64,000 nucleotides of DNA from Davidsoniella eucalypti (GCA_004009845.1 RMBW01000023.1:186001-250000); one strand, 5' to 3'. Shown: positions 1 through 11,450, counted from the stretch's first letter. The notes: generated by a model not told the origin, from the sequence alone. A program made the numbers and translations.

Positions 1-224
1 GGCCCATCACTGTCAAGAGATCCATGTAGATACTGGTAGTGCGAACTGGACAGTTCGCTATGCAGATACTCCGAGGCTCTGCCGTCGTGAGGTGGTATGA
101 CATAATTTGGCGCTAGACCGTTGGGGCTGTCCCGCACACTGTTGTTCTCACGGGGTTGTCTAATGTAGCCTCGTTGGGCGCCTTGAGCCATGTCATAAGA
201 GGGCGGGATATCGGGTCTCTCCAT
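1..224 (-). CDS. N-terminal part of an unknown gene, running off the left edge
   Basis: On the minus strand an ATG at 222-224 opens a frame that stays open for all 74 codons to the window edge. It begins MERPDIPPSYDMAQGAQ and is hydrophilic and rich in Pro, Ser, Tyr and Asn, with a PPSY motif near residue 7. No signal peptide, membrane segment or domain is visible. The stretch is more GC-rich than the AT-rich DNA to its right, which suggests real coding sequence. PPxY motifs can bind WW domains of Rsp5-type ligases, but that is only a possibility. The product cannot be named from this fragment. Confidence 0.5.
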   Translation of the reverse strand, partial: MERPDIPPSYDMAQGAQRGYIRQPRENNSVRDSPNGLAPNYVIPPHDGRASEYLHSELSSSHYQYLHGSLDSDG

Positions 225-1244
225 TTCAAATGATGACGAATTGAAAAGCGAAGACTTTGGAAAGTAGATGTGATTCGGGATTATTTTCTCCGTAATAAAG
301 AAGTATAGATTAATCAGGGGTTGGTTGATCGATATGCCGTGTACTTTGTTCAATATATTGGCGGAGACATCTTTATTGGACCAACAAATAAACAGTAAGC
401 TTGCAGACTGAAAATCAGCGTTTTTATCAAAATCCAATAAGGATGAGCTGCATTTCAATCCTTAAGCCTAAAGCCTAACGCCAGACGTGGAATACGTGGA
501 ATACGTGGAGTATTTTTAGCAATTAGAATCGACTCAACATGATCTCATTGGTACGGTTGAAATTGACACAACTTGAAACACGTTTTATATGTGTTGTTTT
601 AAAGCATTGACTACCTTGGATTCACAAATTAGGGTTGTGTCCATATGGTATTAGTGATGTGACAAAACATTCGTGTTGTTGTTGATGAAAAGTCTTCTTG
701 AAAAGAGTCAGAAGTATCGGGTTCTCGGAAAGAAGATCTCAGAGATGAAAATTTTCCCATTTCTACCAATTTCTACCAATTTCAATGCAGCATGTGTGAC
801 AGGTGATCATCTATAATTGGTATTTGATGGATGCCTGGGTACAAAAGTGCAATAAGATTAATAAAGTGGAACAAAGGTTCGCACTAGTTAAGGCGGACTA
901 CCTGGAAGAAAAAAAGTATCTATACAGAAAGGAGGGTTCGCCTTAAGGTTGTATTGAAAGGTCGCATCACTGCATATGTCAAACTACAGCTTTTACAATT
1001 TTTGGGGTTAAATCATAATGGATTGCTAGATTTCTAGACATATCTACATGCATTCATAAACAGGAGAAGGGAACAGCGACACCAGGTTGCAGAAAGGCTG
1101 CAGCTTTCCAGGCTGCGGCCAAGAACAAAACAAAATGGCAAGCCAAAGTAAACAAGAACAGGAAAAGAAAACATACGACCAGTAAAGAAAAAGACACAAC
1201 GCTCCAGCATCACGTGATTGGGTATTTTTGCCGTGTCACGTGCT
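225..1244. other. Gene-free AT-rich spacer
   Basis: No ORF with coding character. It should contain the promoter of the leftward gene at 1-224 and the 3' flank of the arabinanase gene. A short tandem (three GGAATACGT-like units) lies at about 488-512. Nothing else recognised. Confidence 0.6.
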
Positions 1245-2478
1245 CTAGGCGATTAGATCGGCGACATTAACTAGGCTGTATGTGATCTTGTTGTTAGTGC
1301 CGGACAGAACACCGCCATCGACGATCATGAGCTTGCTGTCGTCGCTGTCGAAGACCTTGACCCATCTGCTGTACGAGTTGGAGTTGGGCACGTCACGGGC
1401 AATCCAGGCATCGGGAGCACCCAGGGCCTGGTTAGTGAAGACCTGGGCCTGCGAGCCGGAGCTCAGGATGATAGTGCCGTTAAGACCGCCTTGGGAGCTC
1501 CATGTCATGGTGGGCGACGAGGTCAAGGTCTGGCCGTCAGTAGTAGTTAGGAGAGTTCCCGTGGCGCTGACCATATCGTACGGGCTATCACTGATGCGAT
1601 AGTTGACCTTGCAACCGCCAGCATTGCCGCAGTTCTCGTACGCGAAGATCCACTTCTTGTTTGGCAGCTGGACGATGGCAGCCATGCCAGGACGCGCAGA
1701 GGAGTCGGTGTCGTTGTGGACATCGTCGACCAGAGGAGACCACGAGAGCAGATCGGTCGACGTAGTGTGCACTAGCTTCTGGCCATACTTGCTGTCCCGC
1801 TGATCGCTGTAGTAAGCAGCGATCGTGCCGTCGATGTATCTGTAGGAAACGGGTTAGCACATCAACTTGTATCTTTCAATGGCTGTGCCTGGGGGTTATG
1901 TATCGATGCGTGACTTACACAAGCAGCGGCTCCCAGATTGGGGTCAGACCATTGGTTGGCTGGGCTTCACCTCCCTCGCCCAGGCTACTGACAAAGGCCC
2001 AGGTTGCGCCCTCGTCCGTGCTAGCGTAGATGTCTAGCTTAGTCTTGGACAGATCGGTGGGAATGCTGTTGCCAGCGCACAGAATAGTGCCCTTGGGGAA
2101 GTTGCCAACCGCGGCGGGCAGCTGGAACAGGTCTGGCTGGTAGCGCAGACCCCAGCCGTTGACGGTGTCGTTGATCTGCGAGATCTGAGACCAAGTAGAG
2201 CCGTTGTCCTTCGACTTGTAGATGGGGAAGTAAACCTGCGGCGGCTCGGGAGAGTAGTTCTCCCAGGTAGCCAAGATATCGCCAGACTGCAGCTGGATGG
2301 CACGGGAGTAGAGAACACGGGGGTTGGTCCAGCCGGCATCCGAAGGAGGCGAGAAGATCACGACATTGCTGACGGTAGCCGAGGTGGCCCGGCCCTGTAC
2401 GCGGGTGGGCGGCATAGGGCTAGCAGAAGCTAGGCCAAAGGCGGCAGCCACAGAAATAGCAATATTACTAAAGCGCAT
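1245..2478 (-). CDS. Secreted exo-arabinanase-like glycoside hydrolase, GH93 (BNR/sialidase fold)
   Basis: Two exons, complement(1245..1839, 1919..2478), 384 aa. The 79-nt intron has a GTAAGT donor, GCTAAC branch site and TACAG acceptor, and the frame is exact across it. The start at 2478 opens a signal peptide (MRFSNIAISVAAAFGLASAS), so the enzyme is predicted to be secreted. Family signatures are LATWENYSPEPP (69-80), LRYQP, GNSIPTDLS (136-144) and YYSDQRD (196-202). Asp-box motifs lie at about 89-96 and 153-160. Glu183 (in WEP) and Glu255 (in AYEN) are 72 residues apart, the same spacing I recall for the two catalytic Glu of Fusarium Arb93A. GH93 enzymes release arabinobiose from the non-reducing ends of linear 1,5-alpha-L-arabinan in pectin side chains. 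Length fits the family. A generic BNR-repeat sialidase-like protein is the alternative. Confidence 0.9.
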
Positions 2479-2904
2479 GTTGTCGTACGGCTGTTGTGAC
2501 CGAGTTTGAAAATGGTGTAAGGTGAATGGTTGGATGCAGATGGAGACGGAGCAGGCACGGACTCCAAGAGACACAGTCTTTGAAATAAGCTGGAAAGAAC
2601 GACGGAGTGGGTGATGCGCGACAAAGCACGAAGCTAAATGAAGGTATAGGTTAAAGAGAGATAAAGCAGAAGTGCTTGGAGAGGAAAAGAAGGAACATCT
2701 CGAGTCTGCAGAGAGCGGCGTTCGGCGGCCCTTTTAAAGATCGCTTCGACGGTATTGTCGGAGAACGGCATTGCTATAACCGCAGCCGGATATCTCGTAT
2801 TTGGAGCCCCTTCCGCCAGGCACACGATACATGCGTTCGAACCATCTCCAACACAAAACCGGGCGGGTACAGCCTTTTTTGGCTGCTATAAAGAGCATCA
2901 CAAG

Positions 2905-2956
2905 CCACCCCAGAATCCCGGTCTGGGTTAGAGTTCGTCGCAAATACTTAGTGGGG
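2905..2956. promoter_or_regulatory. Candidate CreA (carbon catabolite repression) sites upstream of GH93
   Basis: Two matches to SYGGRG, the CreA/Mig1 consensus: CTGGGG on the minus strand (2908-2913) and GTGGGG (2951-2956). They lie about 430-480 bp upstream of the arabinanase start. Paired CreA sites are usual in plant-wall hydrolase promoters. The motif is short, so chance is a real alternative. Confidence 0.3.
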
Positions 2957-5900
2957 CCTGTACTTATCAGCTAGGCATCCTACCAAGAAACCCAATAATA
3001 GAAAAAGAAAAGAAAAAGAACAAACCCCAACACGAACTATGCGGTCCAGTCAGATATCAGCGTCAGAGCTTCTGTATCTGTCCTTCCCCTCTGCCTTCTA
3101 CACGTGTGTCTAGTATAGGCTATTCTCTTTGTTTGGGAATGGAGCTCGGACGTTTGAGGTCACTGAAAACTGCGCACAAATCACCGGTCGGTATTCTGGT
3201 AGCCCGTGTACATGAATTGGAGACTGTGAGTTGGGGGGCCAATCTGTATCTACTTATATGCGTAACCTTAACCCTAGTTTACGTTCTTATGACGAACTAA
3301 TAGTAGTTAATGGTTAATAAGTTTCAAATCTTACAACTCTAACATGACGTTAAATCTATTCGATCTGTAATTTAGCAGTCAGATAAGGTACATTTAAAAT
3401 ATGCTTTTTTTTTTGTTACATTTCGGCAAAGCTTAGTCTTCAGGCAAGGCTTTCTAGGAAAAAACATCATGTGATCTGCAATATGTATAGAATCGTTATT
3501 TCGCTACTGATATATTTCACGTGAGTTCAACATGTATCATCATGTGTTACATGGACAATAAACCCACAGTATCTCAAAGCTACTCAGCAGCCCAACTTCA
3601 ACAAAAGTACTGCCGTTCCTGTGAAATTCTGTGCAGATTTAAGATTCGGCATATTAAACATGCATGACAAGGGGGCGGATACCGCATTTCGACGTCTGAT
3701 AACGTAAAGAAAAGACTAAAAATGCACGTTATTATGACTAAATAAAGGCTAGTATAGGGCTCACTATGTTAGCCGATATTTCAACTACCTATAACTAACT
3801 ATCCTGATTCTTGACCGTAAGCTGAGATCTACACCTACCGTACACTAGGTAGTTTATGAGGCTTAATAACACCAGACAGGTATAGGTTTTTTTTTTGTTT
3901 CCACGGCACTTGGGTGAACTGTACGTGAACATGCCCTCTTGTCATAGCCTCAACACTTTACAGTTTGAATTTGTACATATGACCCAAAGACTTGCTCAAA
4001 ACATCTACGACATGAGCTGCTTCTTGGTGAAATGAGTTCATCATGGCCCGATGAGTTTACAATGCCATACTATCTCATCTCAAACACACGAACTACACAT
4101 CAAGGCTAAGATACTTTGGATATAGACAAGATAAGATCAATATTTTGATAAGTACCACAGGTCCTAGTAGGCAATGTATCTAATGTAAAAAGGAGTATTT
4201 TGCCTTCAAATGAGTTGTCAGCCTATACTCAAAGGTATTAGCCACATGATGGAGGAATTATTTGTAGTATGTCTGACTGTATTAAGGCGTATTGCTAGGC
4301 AATTTTAAGTGAAAAGAAAGAACTATACTTGGGGCACCTGATATATATATATATTGTACCTCAGCATATTCAATTTGGGGTTCGTCCCTTCATCTTCACT
4401 TATGACCTTTACCTTTGACGTTTGCCTCTCGTCAATAAAGTATATTTGAGATTGGAACTCTAACATTTCACCACTCATCCTCACTTACGACCTTTGAAAC
4501 TATCAATAAATCTTAGAAGATGAATACTACAACAGACCCGGAGGCCCCCCCCCCACGGTACGTTAATGTCAACCCGAACCTAGACGGTAGACCCAGTGTG
4601 CTATAGTGAAACGCGTTGGATTTACCAGAGGCTAATCTGTATTTCAAATAGAGGAGTGAAGACGGGCTCTATCGGGAAGTCACTACCTGATTCCGCGACG
4701 CAAACTCCGAACACGACTCCGAACTCAACGATAACAGCTGGGCAGTACAACGAAAGACCGCCGCCTTCTAAAGCTCCTAAAGGCAAGCAGTCGTGATATA
4801 CCGTACTTGGGTTGGTGTGCTTTTCTTTCTTCGCGGTAGGATGGCGTTTTCTCCCTGATAGATTTGCTGTTGTTCTTTAGCTGGATTTGATATTGTGTTT
4901 TTCGAGCTGGAATTGTCAAACTACAAAGATCTTATGTGTAGTGTTGCTCTGGTGCTTTTGTTTTTAACGAGCTATATAGGAATGACAATGGTTAGTTAGA
5001 TAGTTGTATATGCGAATTTGTGTTATCATATCTGATTAGTTCCACTCAACTAGAGACCTATAGAGATGTGTCATTCTCAGTATGGAGCATGCTGGAGCTG
5101 TGTTTTCAAGCAAAGATCTTGAAACCCATCACATGCCATAATCAGTGTGTCGTCGGGGAGCATCTCGTTTTCCGAGTACATCCAATTTGGCTATGGCCCG
5201 AACCGACGAATCTGCCGCAGAAAAAGGCGATAGTTGCCTTGCTTAGAAAGCCAAGGGGGCGCCGCATAAAACAGTTGAGGGAAAAAAGACGAACAGAGTA
5301 CAAATTGCACAGAATAATAGTGCTGCGTACCAGAAAACGATCATTAGTTGTGTCTCGCTAAAACGAGGAACGTGACTTAATGGTAGTCGGACGATGATAT
5401 ATATACATGCTTTCATACGGGTATTGCTGAGGCGTGGCCAACTATTTAGTTGGTTCGCACTATCTTTCGCCTGGTTTCAGTGGTGTTTATTCCTTTTAGC
5501 CAGACTTGCAAAACCGAGAAATACATATAATTACGCACTAGCTACAGCTATATGTCCCCATATAGAAATTGTGCCAGGCTGCATTACCGTCATCTATCAT
5601 CATACGTCCTGTTTGGCTTCACAAACTAGAAAAGGCGCCTACATGCAGATGGAACTGCGGCACATCGATATTATTCCAAATAGCAATGATGAAATGCCTT
5701 AAAGCGGATTATGCCTTTGCCTTCTTTGCCTTCTTTGCCTTGCTCTATCTAGGCAATTTGCCTATACTTGTTATGTGTACGGACACAATTGTTGTGGTAA
5801 GTTTGCCTTACCATTACTCATGTTCAAGATTAATCAGAACAAGTTCAAGTCAAGGCTAGATGGATAACTAGTCACCACTAGGAGCTACTTGGCGGTATTA

Positions 5901-5980
5901 TTGCAACATGCAACATAATAATGCAAAAAGGCAAAGGGAAGAGCTTCTTGGTATATAAAATGTGCGCCAGCGTGGCAGCC

Positions 5981-6019
5981 AGTGGGTTATTGTAGTGGGT
6001 TATTGTAGTGGGTTATTGT
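5981..6019. repeat. 13-bp tandem repeat, three copies
   Basis: AGTGGGTTATTGT is repeated three times head to tail without mismatch. It lies in gene-free DNA and no function is apparent. Confidence 0.9.
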
Positions 6020-6653
6020 GTCACCACATATTTAACAGAAAAGGATATATTTCAGCTCATAGTTCATATCTGAGGTGGCAGGAAGTCTGTATTTCCAAAA
6101 CATGTATACTAGCAATAACCGGCCGTAGAATAGGTAGTCACATATATCGTGATATCAGTGAGCATTCATTGATATAATACAAGTTTTTATTTTACGTATG
6201 CCGCCATAACGTTGTACCATCGAAAATTCAAATCGCTGTGACACAGTATGATCCAAGATCAATAGGAAAAAAGAACATGAGGTAACTCTATCACAAGTCC
6301 CTTTTCGTAGTACATTAACCAGGCTGATACATCAAAGTATTAAGCCAAAAACCTTAGTATAAGCAAGAGCATGTAAGGTACTTCTACCACGAGTTAGCTA
6401 TAGAAGAGGAAGAGGTATAGCAATAGTTACCTATAACTACCCAAGAGGAAATAAAAAGCCAGGCTGCCGACCACAATGTGACATGCAGACGGCTGGTAGC
6501 CTACGCAAAGCAAAAACGCCACTTAAAAGGAAGGTCTTTTTTATTATTAATACCAACAACAAAACATTACAGAAAACAAGTAGAAACGTAACGCAAAATC
6601 AAAGAAAATCAAACACACCAAGACTCCCAACAGCACCACTCCTCATCTCGAAG

Positions 6654-6938
6654 TGCGACTGGTCCACTTATCACATTTCAACACCAAGTGCTGAATAGTT
6701 TCCATGGCCCGCTGACAATGTCGGCACATGTTGTTCGATACCTTGCCTATGGTCTTTAGGTATGGCAGGTTAAGCGCCCTTTCCCGTTAGAAGTTGATAG
6801 TAGGTTCTTTTGAAGGAAGGCTACAATCCATTGGGAGCAGTTATTCGGAAGACCTAGATCTCTGCAGTGCCACAGTAGGGTGTCCCTATCAACATGGTGG
6901 AAGACCTCGGGGATGGCCCTATAAGCATTTTGGATCAC
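6654..6938 (-). pseudogene. Relic of a non-LTR retrotransposon (RT fragment joined to C-terminal Cys-His end)
   Basis: Read on the minus strand, 6756-6938 encodes a reverse-transcriptase palm fragment (HVDRDTLLWHCRDLGLPNN..W). This is the LINE pattern in which a host-like loop precedes a DLGLP block. About 60 bp further on, in another frame, 6654-6750 encodes CRHC..AMETIQHLVLKC, the zinc-knuckle-like end that follows the RT/RNase H part of LINE ORF2. Everything between these two landmarks (YxDD motif, thumb) is missing, so the copy has a large internal deletion plus a frameshift. It is an inactive fossil in the AT-rich spacer. Confidence 0.65.
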
Positions 6939-8207
6939 TTGGTGGTTTGTACGTATGTGTGTCTTAATTTCTTGACTGAGACATTATGAAAACATTGATA
7001 GCCTGGCTAACTACATAGTAGATCTAGTCTAGGCACATGCCAACCAAGGTTTAAAGTCGACGATAGCCGTCGATAGACGGTGATGGTTTGTTTTGGTGAC
7101 TGATTTTACGTTTAAGACTATCAAGGGATGCCATGATTCCACAGTCCACAGTACATAAGATGGCTTTTGGTTTACGAATCTTGTCATCATCGCCGAATTA
7201 CAAAATGAATTTGTGTTTTCTAAATGGGCGACGCCACAAATGAGTCATTTCCAGTATACCTTTGTATTATTAGCCAGTAGAATATATATAGTTATATCTG
7301 TATACAGATTTTTGTATTATTAGCCAGTAGAATATATGTAAGTAATTATATAGATGTATATTGAATCAATATGTAAATACTACCTCAGGTTCCATTGTGA
7401 TCTACAGATCTGGTTTTCTCTATGTTGCATTGAGATATATTTTCAGCTGGCATAGCACATAAATACAGCACATAAATACAGCACATATTTATGCAATCAA
7501 CCGGGCGCAATTGACCTCACTATCTTCTTATAGAGGGATACCCTGAAGCTGAATAGGAGTCCTGACCATTCTGGACTTGAAATGGTAAACAAGAAATGAA
7601 AGCAAAAATAGAAAATCACGGCTGTATTTGCTCCATATACCGGGCCGGACCGTTCAGCCTGATAAACTTAGCTAAGCCAATAGGTGATGAGAATATTTCA
7701 GTCTAATCTCTGGGTTGACCGGCTCTTGTCACGAGATTCTTTGCCATTTTAACAGAATGATACTGATATCAGGAATCTTGCCCAAGCGAGATACTGGCTA
7801 AACTGGCCAAACTAGTATCGAAGTCACAAAAACACTATCAATGCCGTGATCCCCAAGTATCGGGAATTGTAGAAGAAAAAACACACATGACGTGTTGTTT
7901 GTCTCGGTGAAGGCGTAACTCGGGATAGGTTATCAACTGTGTTATATTCCTGTCCTTGGATTATTTTACATGTGATGTTCTCCTCTCAATCGTTAGTTGG
8001 ATATGATACTGTGGAATTACAGCTCATTGGGCCTTGAGGGTATCATAGTGGCAAGGTTTAGAACAGTCTTGACAATATTGTATATATACCAAGGCTGATT
8101 CCCATCATCATCGGTTTATTTTTTCTCATACGTCTCAACTGATATTTACTCCATTCATTTTGACTTACAGTTCACTCTGCCTACAACACCACCTACCTCT
8201 ATATATC
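6939..8207. other. Gene-free AT-rich region and upstream flank of the first micro-gene
   Basis: No coding signal. Short repeats occur at 7261-7337 and about 7457-7495. The last 150 bases contain a TATATATA box (8080-8088) and a pyrimidine-rich leader, probably the promoter of the gene at 8208. Confidence 0.55.
7261..7337. repeat. 27-bp direct repeat, period 50
   Basis: The same 27-bp sequence starting TTTGTATTATTAGCCAG occurs at 7261-7287 and 7311-7337. It looks like a local duplication in non-coding DNA. Confidence 0.85.
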
Positions 8208-8432
8208 ATGTCTGACCGCGTAGTGTCTAACCGCGTAGTGTAAGCTATTCAATGAAACCAGCATTTCTACCTACAAGATAAGTACTAACTCTTTCAATGT
8301 AGTTCTCCGATTGCAGATCCCCTTCCTCAAGTCATCAAGGGAACTCCTGAGATTGTCAGAACTGTTGGTGCCTCAGTGGTTCAGGATGAAAAGACAGAGA
8401 CTGACAAGGATGATACTCCCGACGCCAAATAA
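8208..8432 (+). CDS. Two-exon micro-gene A: 53-aa hydrophilic protein, unknown family
   Basis: Exons 8208-8239 and 8303-8432. The 63-nt intron has donor GTAAGC, a perfect TACTAAC branch site and acceptor TGTAG. Splicing (phase 2) gives a 53-aa protein starting MSDRVVSNRVVSPIADPLP and ending in the acidic tail TETDKDDTPDAK. There is no signal peptide or membrane segment. Residues 2-11 contain an imperfect duplication (SDRVV/SNRVV, from a 15-bp tandem). The call rests on the exact splice signals, the open frame and a paralogue at 10889 that shares intron length, intron phase, the core pattern D-LP-V--GT-E--R-V and the 3' flank. I do not recognise the family. It is probably a cytosolic or nuclear small protein. 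Confidence 0.65.
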
Positions 8433-8730
8433 ACAACAATGCCCTATAAGAAGAATGTGACGATACATCCATCATCCATTGCCGGCTCGCAGCTTCCACT
8501 CCTTTTTTCTTCTTCTTTTTTCTACATGTGTTTTAACACCAGCAGAGGATATACAGCCTGCAATCTGTCTAGTTTTGTTGTATTCCCTAGTTTGTTTTCG
8601 AAATGTTTCGTTTCGCTCTTGTCTTTTTGGGGGCAAGATTGTATGCTTGCAACCACCACTGTTTCAAGCCTTTTGGCTACTATAGAACTTAGATAGCTTA
8701 GACTGCTTTCAATTAGCGATTATATATATA
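8433..8730 (+). other. Conserved 3' UTR of micro-gene A
   Basis: This flank matches the 3' flank of the paralogue at 10889 better than the coding regions match each other. Shared blocks are GCTCGCAGCTTCCACTC, a CTAGTTTTGT...CTAGTTTGTTTT block, a perfect 27-bp block (8632-8658 here, 11324-11350 there, starting GGCAAGATTGTATGC) and TTAGACTGCTTTC near 8698. It is presumably transcribed. The ORFs read through it are only by-products. Confidence 0.6.
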
Positions 8731-8750
8731 ACAACAAGTTATGCACAACC

Positions 8751-9180
8751 CTAACCAGAGAAGCCGCCCATTAATATATTCATGTATCTCATTGCCAGGT
8801 ATACCAATGTGTCCAGGGGCCCAGATCGGGGTGACTTGTCCAGCTTTGACATGGCGAGACCGCCGTCTATCCGGGCCAGAGAGCGGGACTTGGCTGGTGT
8901 CTGTTGGTGCAGAGCCGGGAAAGAGACAAGCATGTGGTCCAGGCTAGTCCATCTTGCGGCCAGGAGTCTTCGTTTGTTCTCAGAGCCGCGTTCCAGCTTG
9001 TCGTCAAGGTGCTGTGCCCCTGTTTTTTTTACCTGTTTTCCTTTACAGCTTATAGCAAAGAGTCTAGGCCGGTAGAGGCTTGTAGAACATATTGCTTAAA
9101 GCACAAAGTACCCGGCGCCTTTCCCTTGCCCATTCGCCACGTGAAATCCTTCGAGGACTTCATCCAACCCTCGATTTGAT
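8751..9180 (-). pseudogene. LINE RNase H-domain relic
   Basis: On the minus strand near 8770-8850 the sequence reads VTPIWAPGHIGIPGNEI, the conserved C-terminal block of LINE RNase H domains (W-x-PGH--I-GNE). Upstream, toward 9180, frame-shifted fragments resemble the preceding RNase H region. Stops and frameshifts are frequent, so nothing is translatable. It lies between the two paralogous micro-genes and may have arrived after their duplication. Confidence 0.55.
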
Positions 9181-10888
9181 TTTTGGCCCTATGACGTCAT
9201 GGCCTGCTCGAAACAAGTGTAAACCCTACACTGAAGAATTTGGTCTTATTCTCAGTTACAATATTAGAAGTAAAAGCATCGTGGTGCCTTCGATGTTTAT
9301 GATTTGTTCTACGACGTTGTATCTCCTGCTGTTCTTGGTCATGTATCAATACCGATAATATACTGCAACTACTACGTTCATTGACACGTGAATTGGCGGT
9401 TGAAATTAAATTTGTGTCATCTATCAGGCGAAAAGATAACGCAATGTGACAGATTAGCCATGTATGATATAAACCTAGACAGCCAATGTCTGAATATAAC
9501 TGGCTGGCTCAGAATTATCAAGCGTAGTTATATCTGCACGTAAACTGGGTAATCGACACAAATCCAGTAATTGCCACTTAAGTTTGTACATTTCGCGACT
9601 CGGGCTGCATGAGGATTTTTAACCTACATATATGCTTATATATACATATATACACCCATATATCTGTAATATATATAGCTGTGTGTCAGACCCAACGAAC
9701 ATGCATATGTCTTACCGGGCAGTTGAATATGCCTTGTGGAGTCGTTCTTTGGGCTCGGTTAGTATTATGAACCAAGAATCGGTTTCCCTTTTAGGCAAGC
9801 GGGATATCATTGGGCCGATTTCAGCCGTTACCATGTATGTACATTACACCCGTACTTGAAGCAACCCAAACATGGTAGTGCCGTGCAGTTGCGACGTCCT
9901 TCTAACAGAGGCAACTACAAGTCAAAGAATGAAACGGGCTTACCTTGTTCCAGCGGGATCTCGTGAAGGCGGCAGCAGGCTCTATTCACTAATCTTGCAC
10001 ACAGGTATCACTGCAGATGATGGGCAGGCCTGTGAAGCTGAACAGGGAGCCCTCCCCTTCGACCGTTGAAGACTGAAGCCGGAAACTTGGCATGGCACGC
10101 CAGAAATGACTGTATAATCAACCCACAAGAACACGAAGATCACCCAATATTCATGTATTCCGACTGGCGCCTTCGCCGAGCAGACAAGCATACCATATGT
10201 TTTATACTATTTCGGACTAGTCTTTGGCATTTCGCTTATGCAAGACTTTTGGTTCACTCAAGTCTACTTCTATGGATCAACATACATATACAGCTTTGCT
10301 AACTATTCACATAATCAAAGGCCCTCGAACCCTACAGATATTGGTAGAGTGCTTATACGGAGCCGTGTGCACAAGAGGGCCAATATAGAGACAATATTAC
10401 AAGGTTTCCACCACCTATTGTTTGTATTGCAGCTCTCTTTGTCGGGCCGCCATAGCCCATTCGCTGTAGTCTTGGTGAGCTTGAAATGGGTTTTGCAATC
10501 TCTTCTGCTGTTGCTGTGTTGTTGTTGTTCCTCACGCTAGCTCATGCCATGTCAAAACAGAATAACAAATGGGCTGAACGGTCAGATCCGGTGTAAATGA
10601 ACAGCAAATATGGCCGTGATCTTCTATTTTTGTGTTCAATATATCGATTAAATACCATATCATGGGCTTGCATTGGGCACCGACTAGGTTCAGTCCATAG
10701 TTTGGAATATAGATATATATATCATAGTCCAACTCCATTCAACACAGGTCTTTCTCTACAAATCATCGCACAACCCAGAACACACCCACTCACTCTTCTC
10801 ATTTCAGCTCATAGTCTGCTATCATCTCTTGCTCTGTCTTAGCCAGCCTCATTCTTCTCCTCTCGCAAACCACCTCTATACATTCACC
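9181..10888. other. Gene-free region; promoter side of micro-gene B
   Basis: AT-rich with several overlapping short ORFs on both strands, none with a motif or codon signature. A ten-base palindrome ATGACGTCAT (CRE-type bZIP site) is at 9191-9200. The last 150 bases (TATA-like stretch at about 10709-10722 and a long CT-rich leader) look like the promoter and 5' UTR of the gene at 10889. Confidence 0.5.
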
Positions 10889-11071
10889 ATGTCCAAAACA
10901 TCGACGTAAGTTATCCAATAATACCAGCTCCTTGGTCTCTAGATACGGACAGCTTCACTAACACACAGTCTTGGATATAGCGCCAAGGGACCTGAAGACT
11001 CCCTTCCAACGGTCACTGTGGGAACTATAGAGTCCATTAGATCTGTCAATAACCCTGATGGTACATCATGA
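10889..11071 (+). CDS. Two-exon micro-gene B: 39-aa paralogue of micro-gene A
   Basis: Exons 10889-10905 and 10969-11071. The 63-nt intron has donor GTAAGT, a CACTAAC branch site and acceptor CACAG. The spliced frame encodes 39 aa starting MSKTSTLGYSAKGPEDSLP. Intron length and phase (phase 2) equal those of the gene at 8208. The proteins align over D-LP-V--GT-E--R-V, but this copy stops before the acidic tail of gene A, so its C-terminus is shorter. Sequences just before the ATG (ACCACCTCTATA-type) and the whole 3' flank are also shared. The family is not recognised. The alternative is that one or both loci act mainly as RNA. Confidence 0.6.
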
Positions 11072-11450
11072 GGAACACGCTTGAAGTCGATTTCGATATT
11101 CCGAGCGTAAAACACTCCAAATTGTTTCTTAAGAAGGATGGCTGATACTTCTGTCAGTCGTCCCTAGCTCGCAGCTTCCACTCGTTTCAACTACAGATAA
11201 CTCTATGGTTATCGATAGTAGGGGGCACCAAACTAAGACACTAGATGTCAAGTGATGTGTCTAGTTTTGTGCTACCCTCTAGTTTGTTTTTGCAATGTTT
11301 TGCTTCCATTGCATCTTTTCTCTGGCAAGATTGTATGCTTGCAACCACCAATGCCCGTCTTTGGGCTACACTCCATAGATCTCCACTAGTTTAGACTGCT
11401 TTCGATTAGCAATTCCAGATAACAATACACTTACGTTTCTATAAATACAT
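11072..11450 (+). other. Conserved 3' UTR of micro-gene B
   Basis: Contains the blocks shared with 8433-8730: AGCTCGCAGCTTCCACTC near 11167, the CTAGTTTTGT/CTAGTTTGTTTTT region at 11260-11292, the perfect 27-bp block at 11324-11350, and TTTAGACTGCTTTCGATTAGC near 11391. An ATCGATAG/CTATGGTTATCGATAG hairpin-like stretch lies near 11202-11220. Confidence 0.55.

Larger units (their letters stand above)
2479..6653. other. Gene-free AT-rich region (4.2 kb)
   Basis: The first 600 bases are the likely promoter and leader of the GH93 gene. The rest is AT-rich, with poly-T runs, short TA repeats (4341-4354) and a run of C (4547-4555). The longest ORF (5020-5361, 113 codons) has no recognisable motif, biased composition and no plausible splice partners, so it was not called. 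Confidence 0.6.

Noticed and set aside
1171..1180. ACATACGACC, the start of fungal 5S rRNA
   Set aside because: Only ten bases match; the conserved internal control region of 5S rRNA does not follow.
5020..5361. 113-codon ORF in the left AT-rich spacer
   Set aside because: Basic C-terminus but no motif; codon composition does not differ from the surrounding non-coding DNA.
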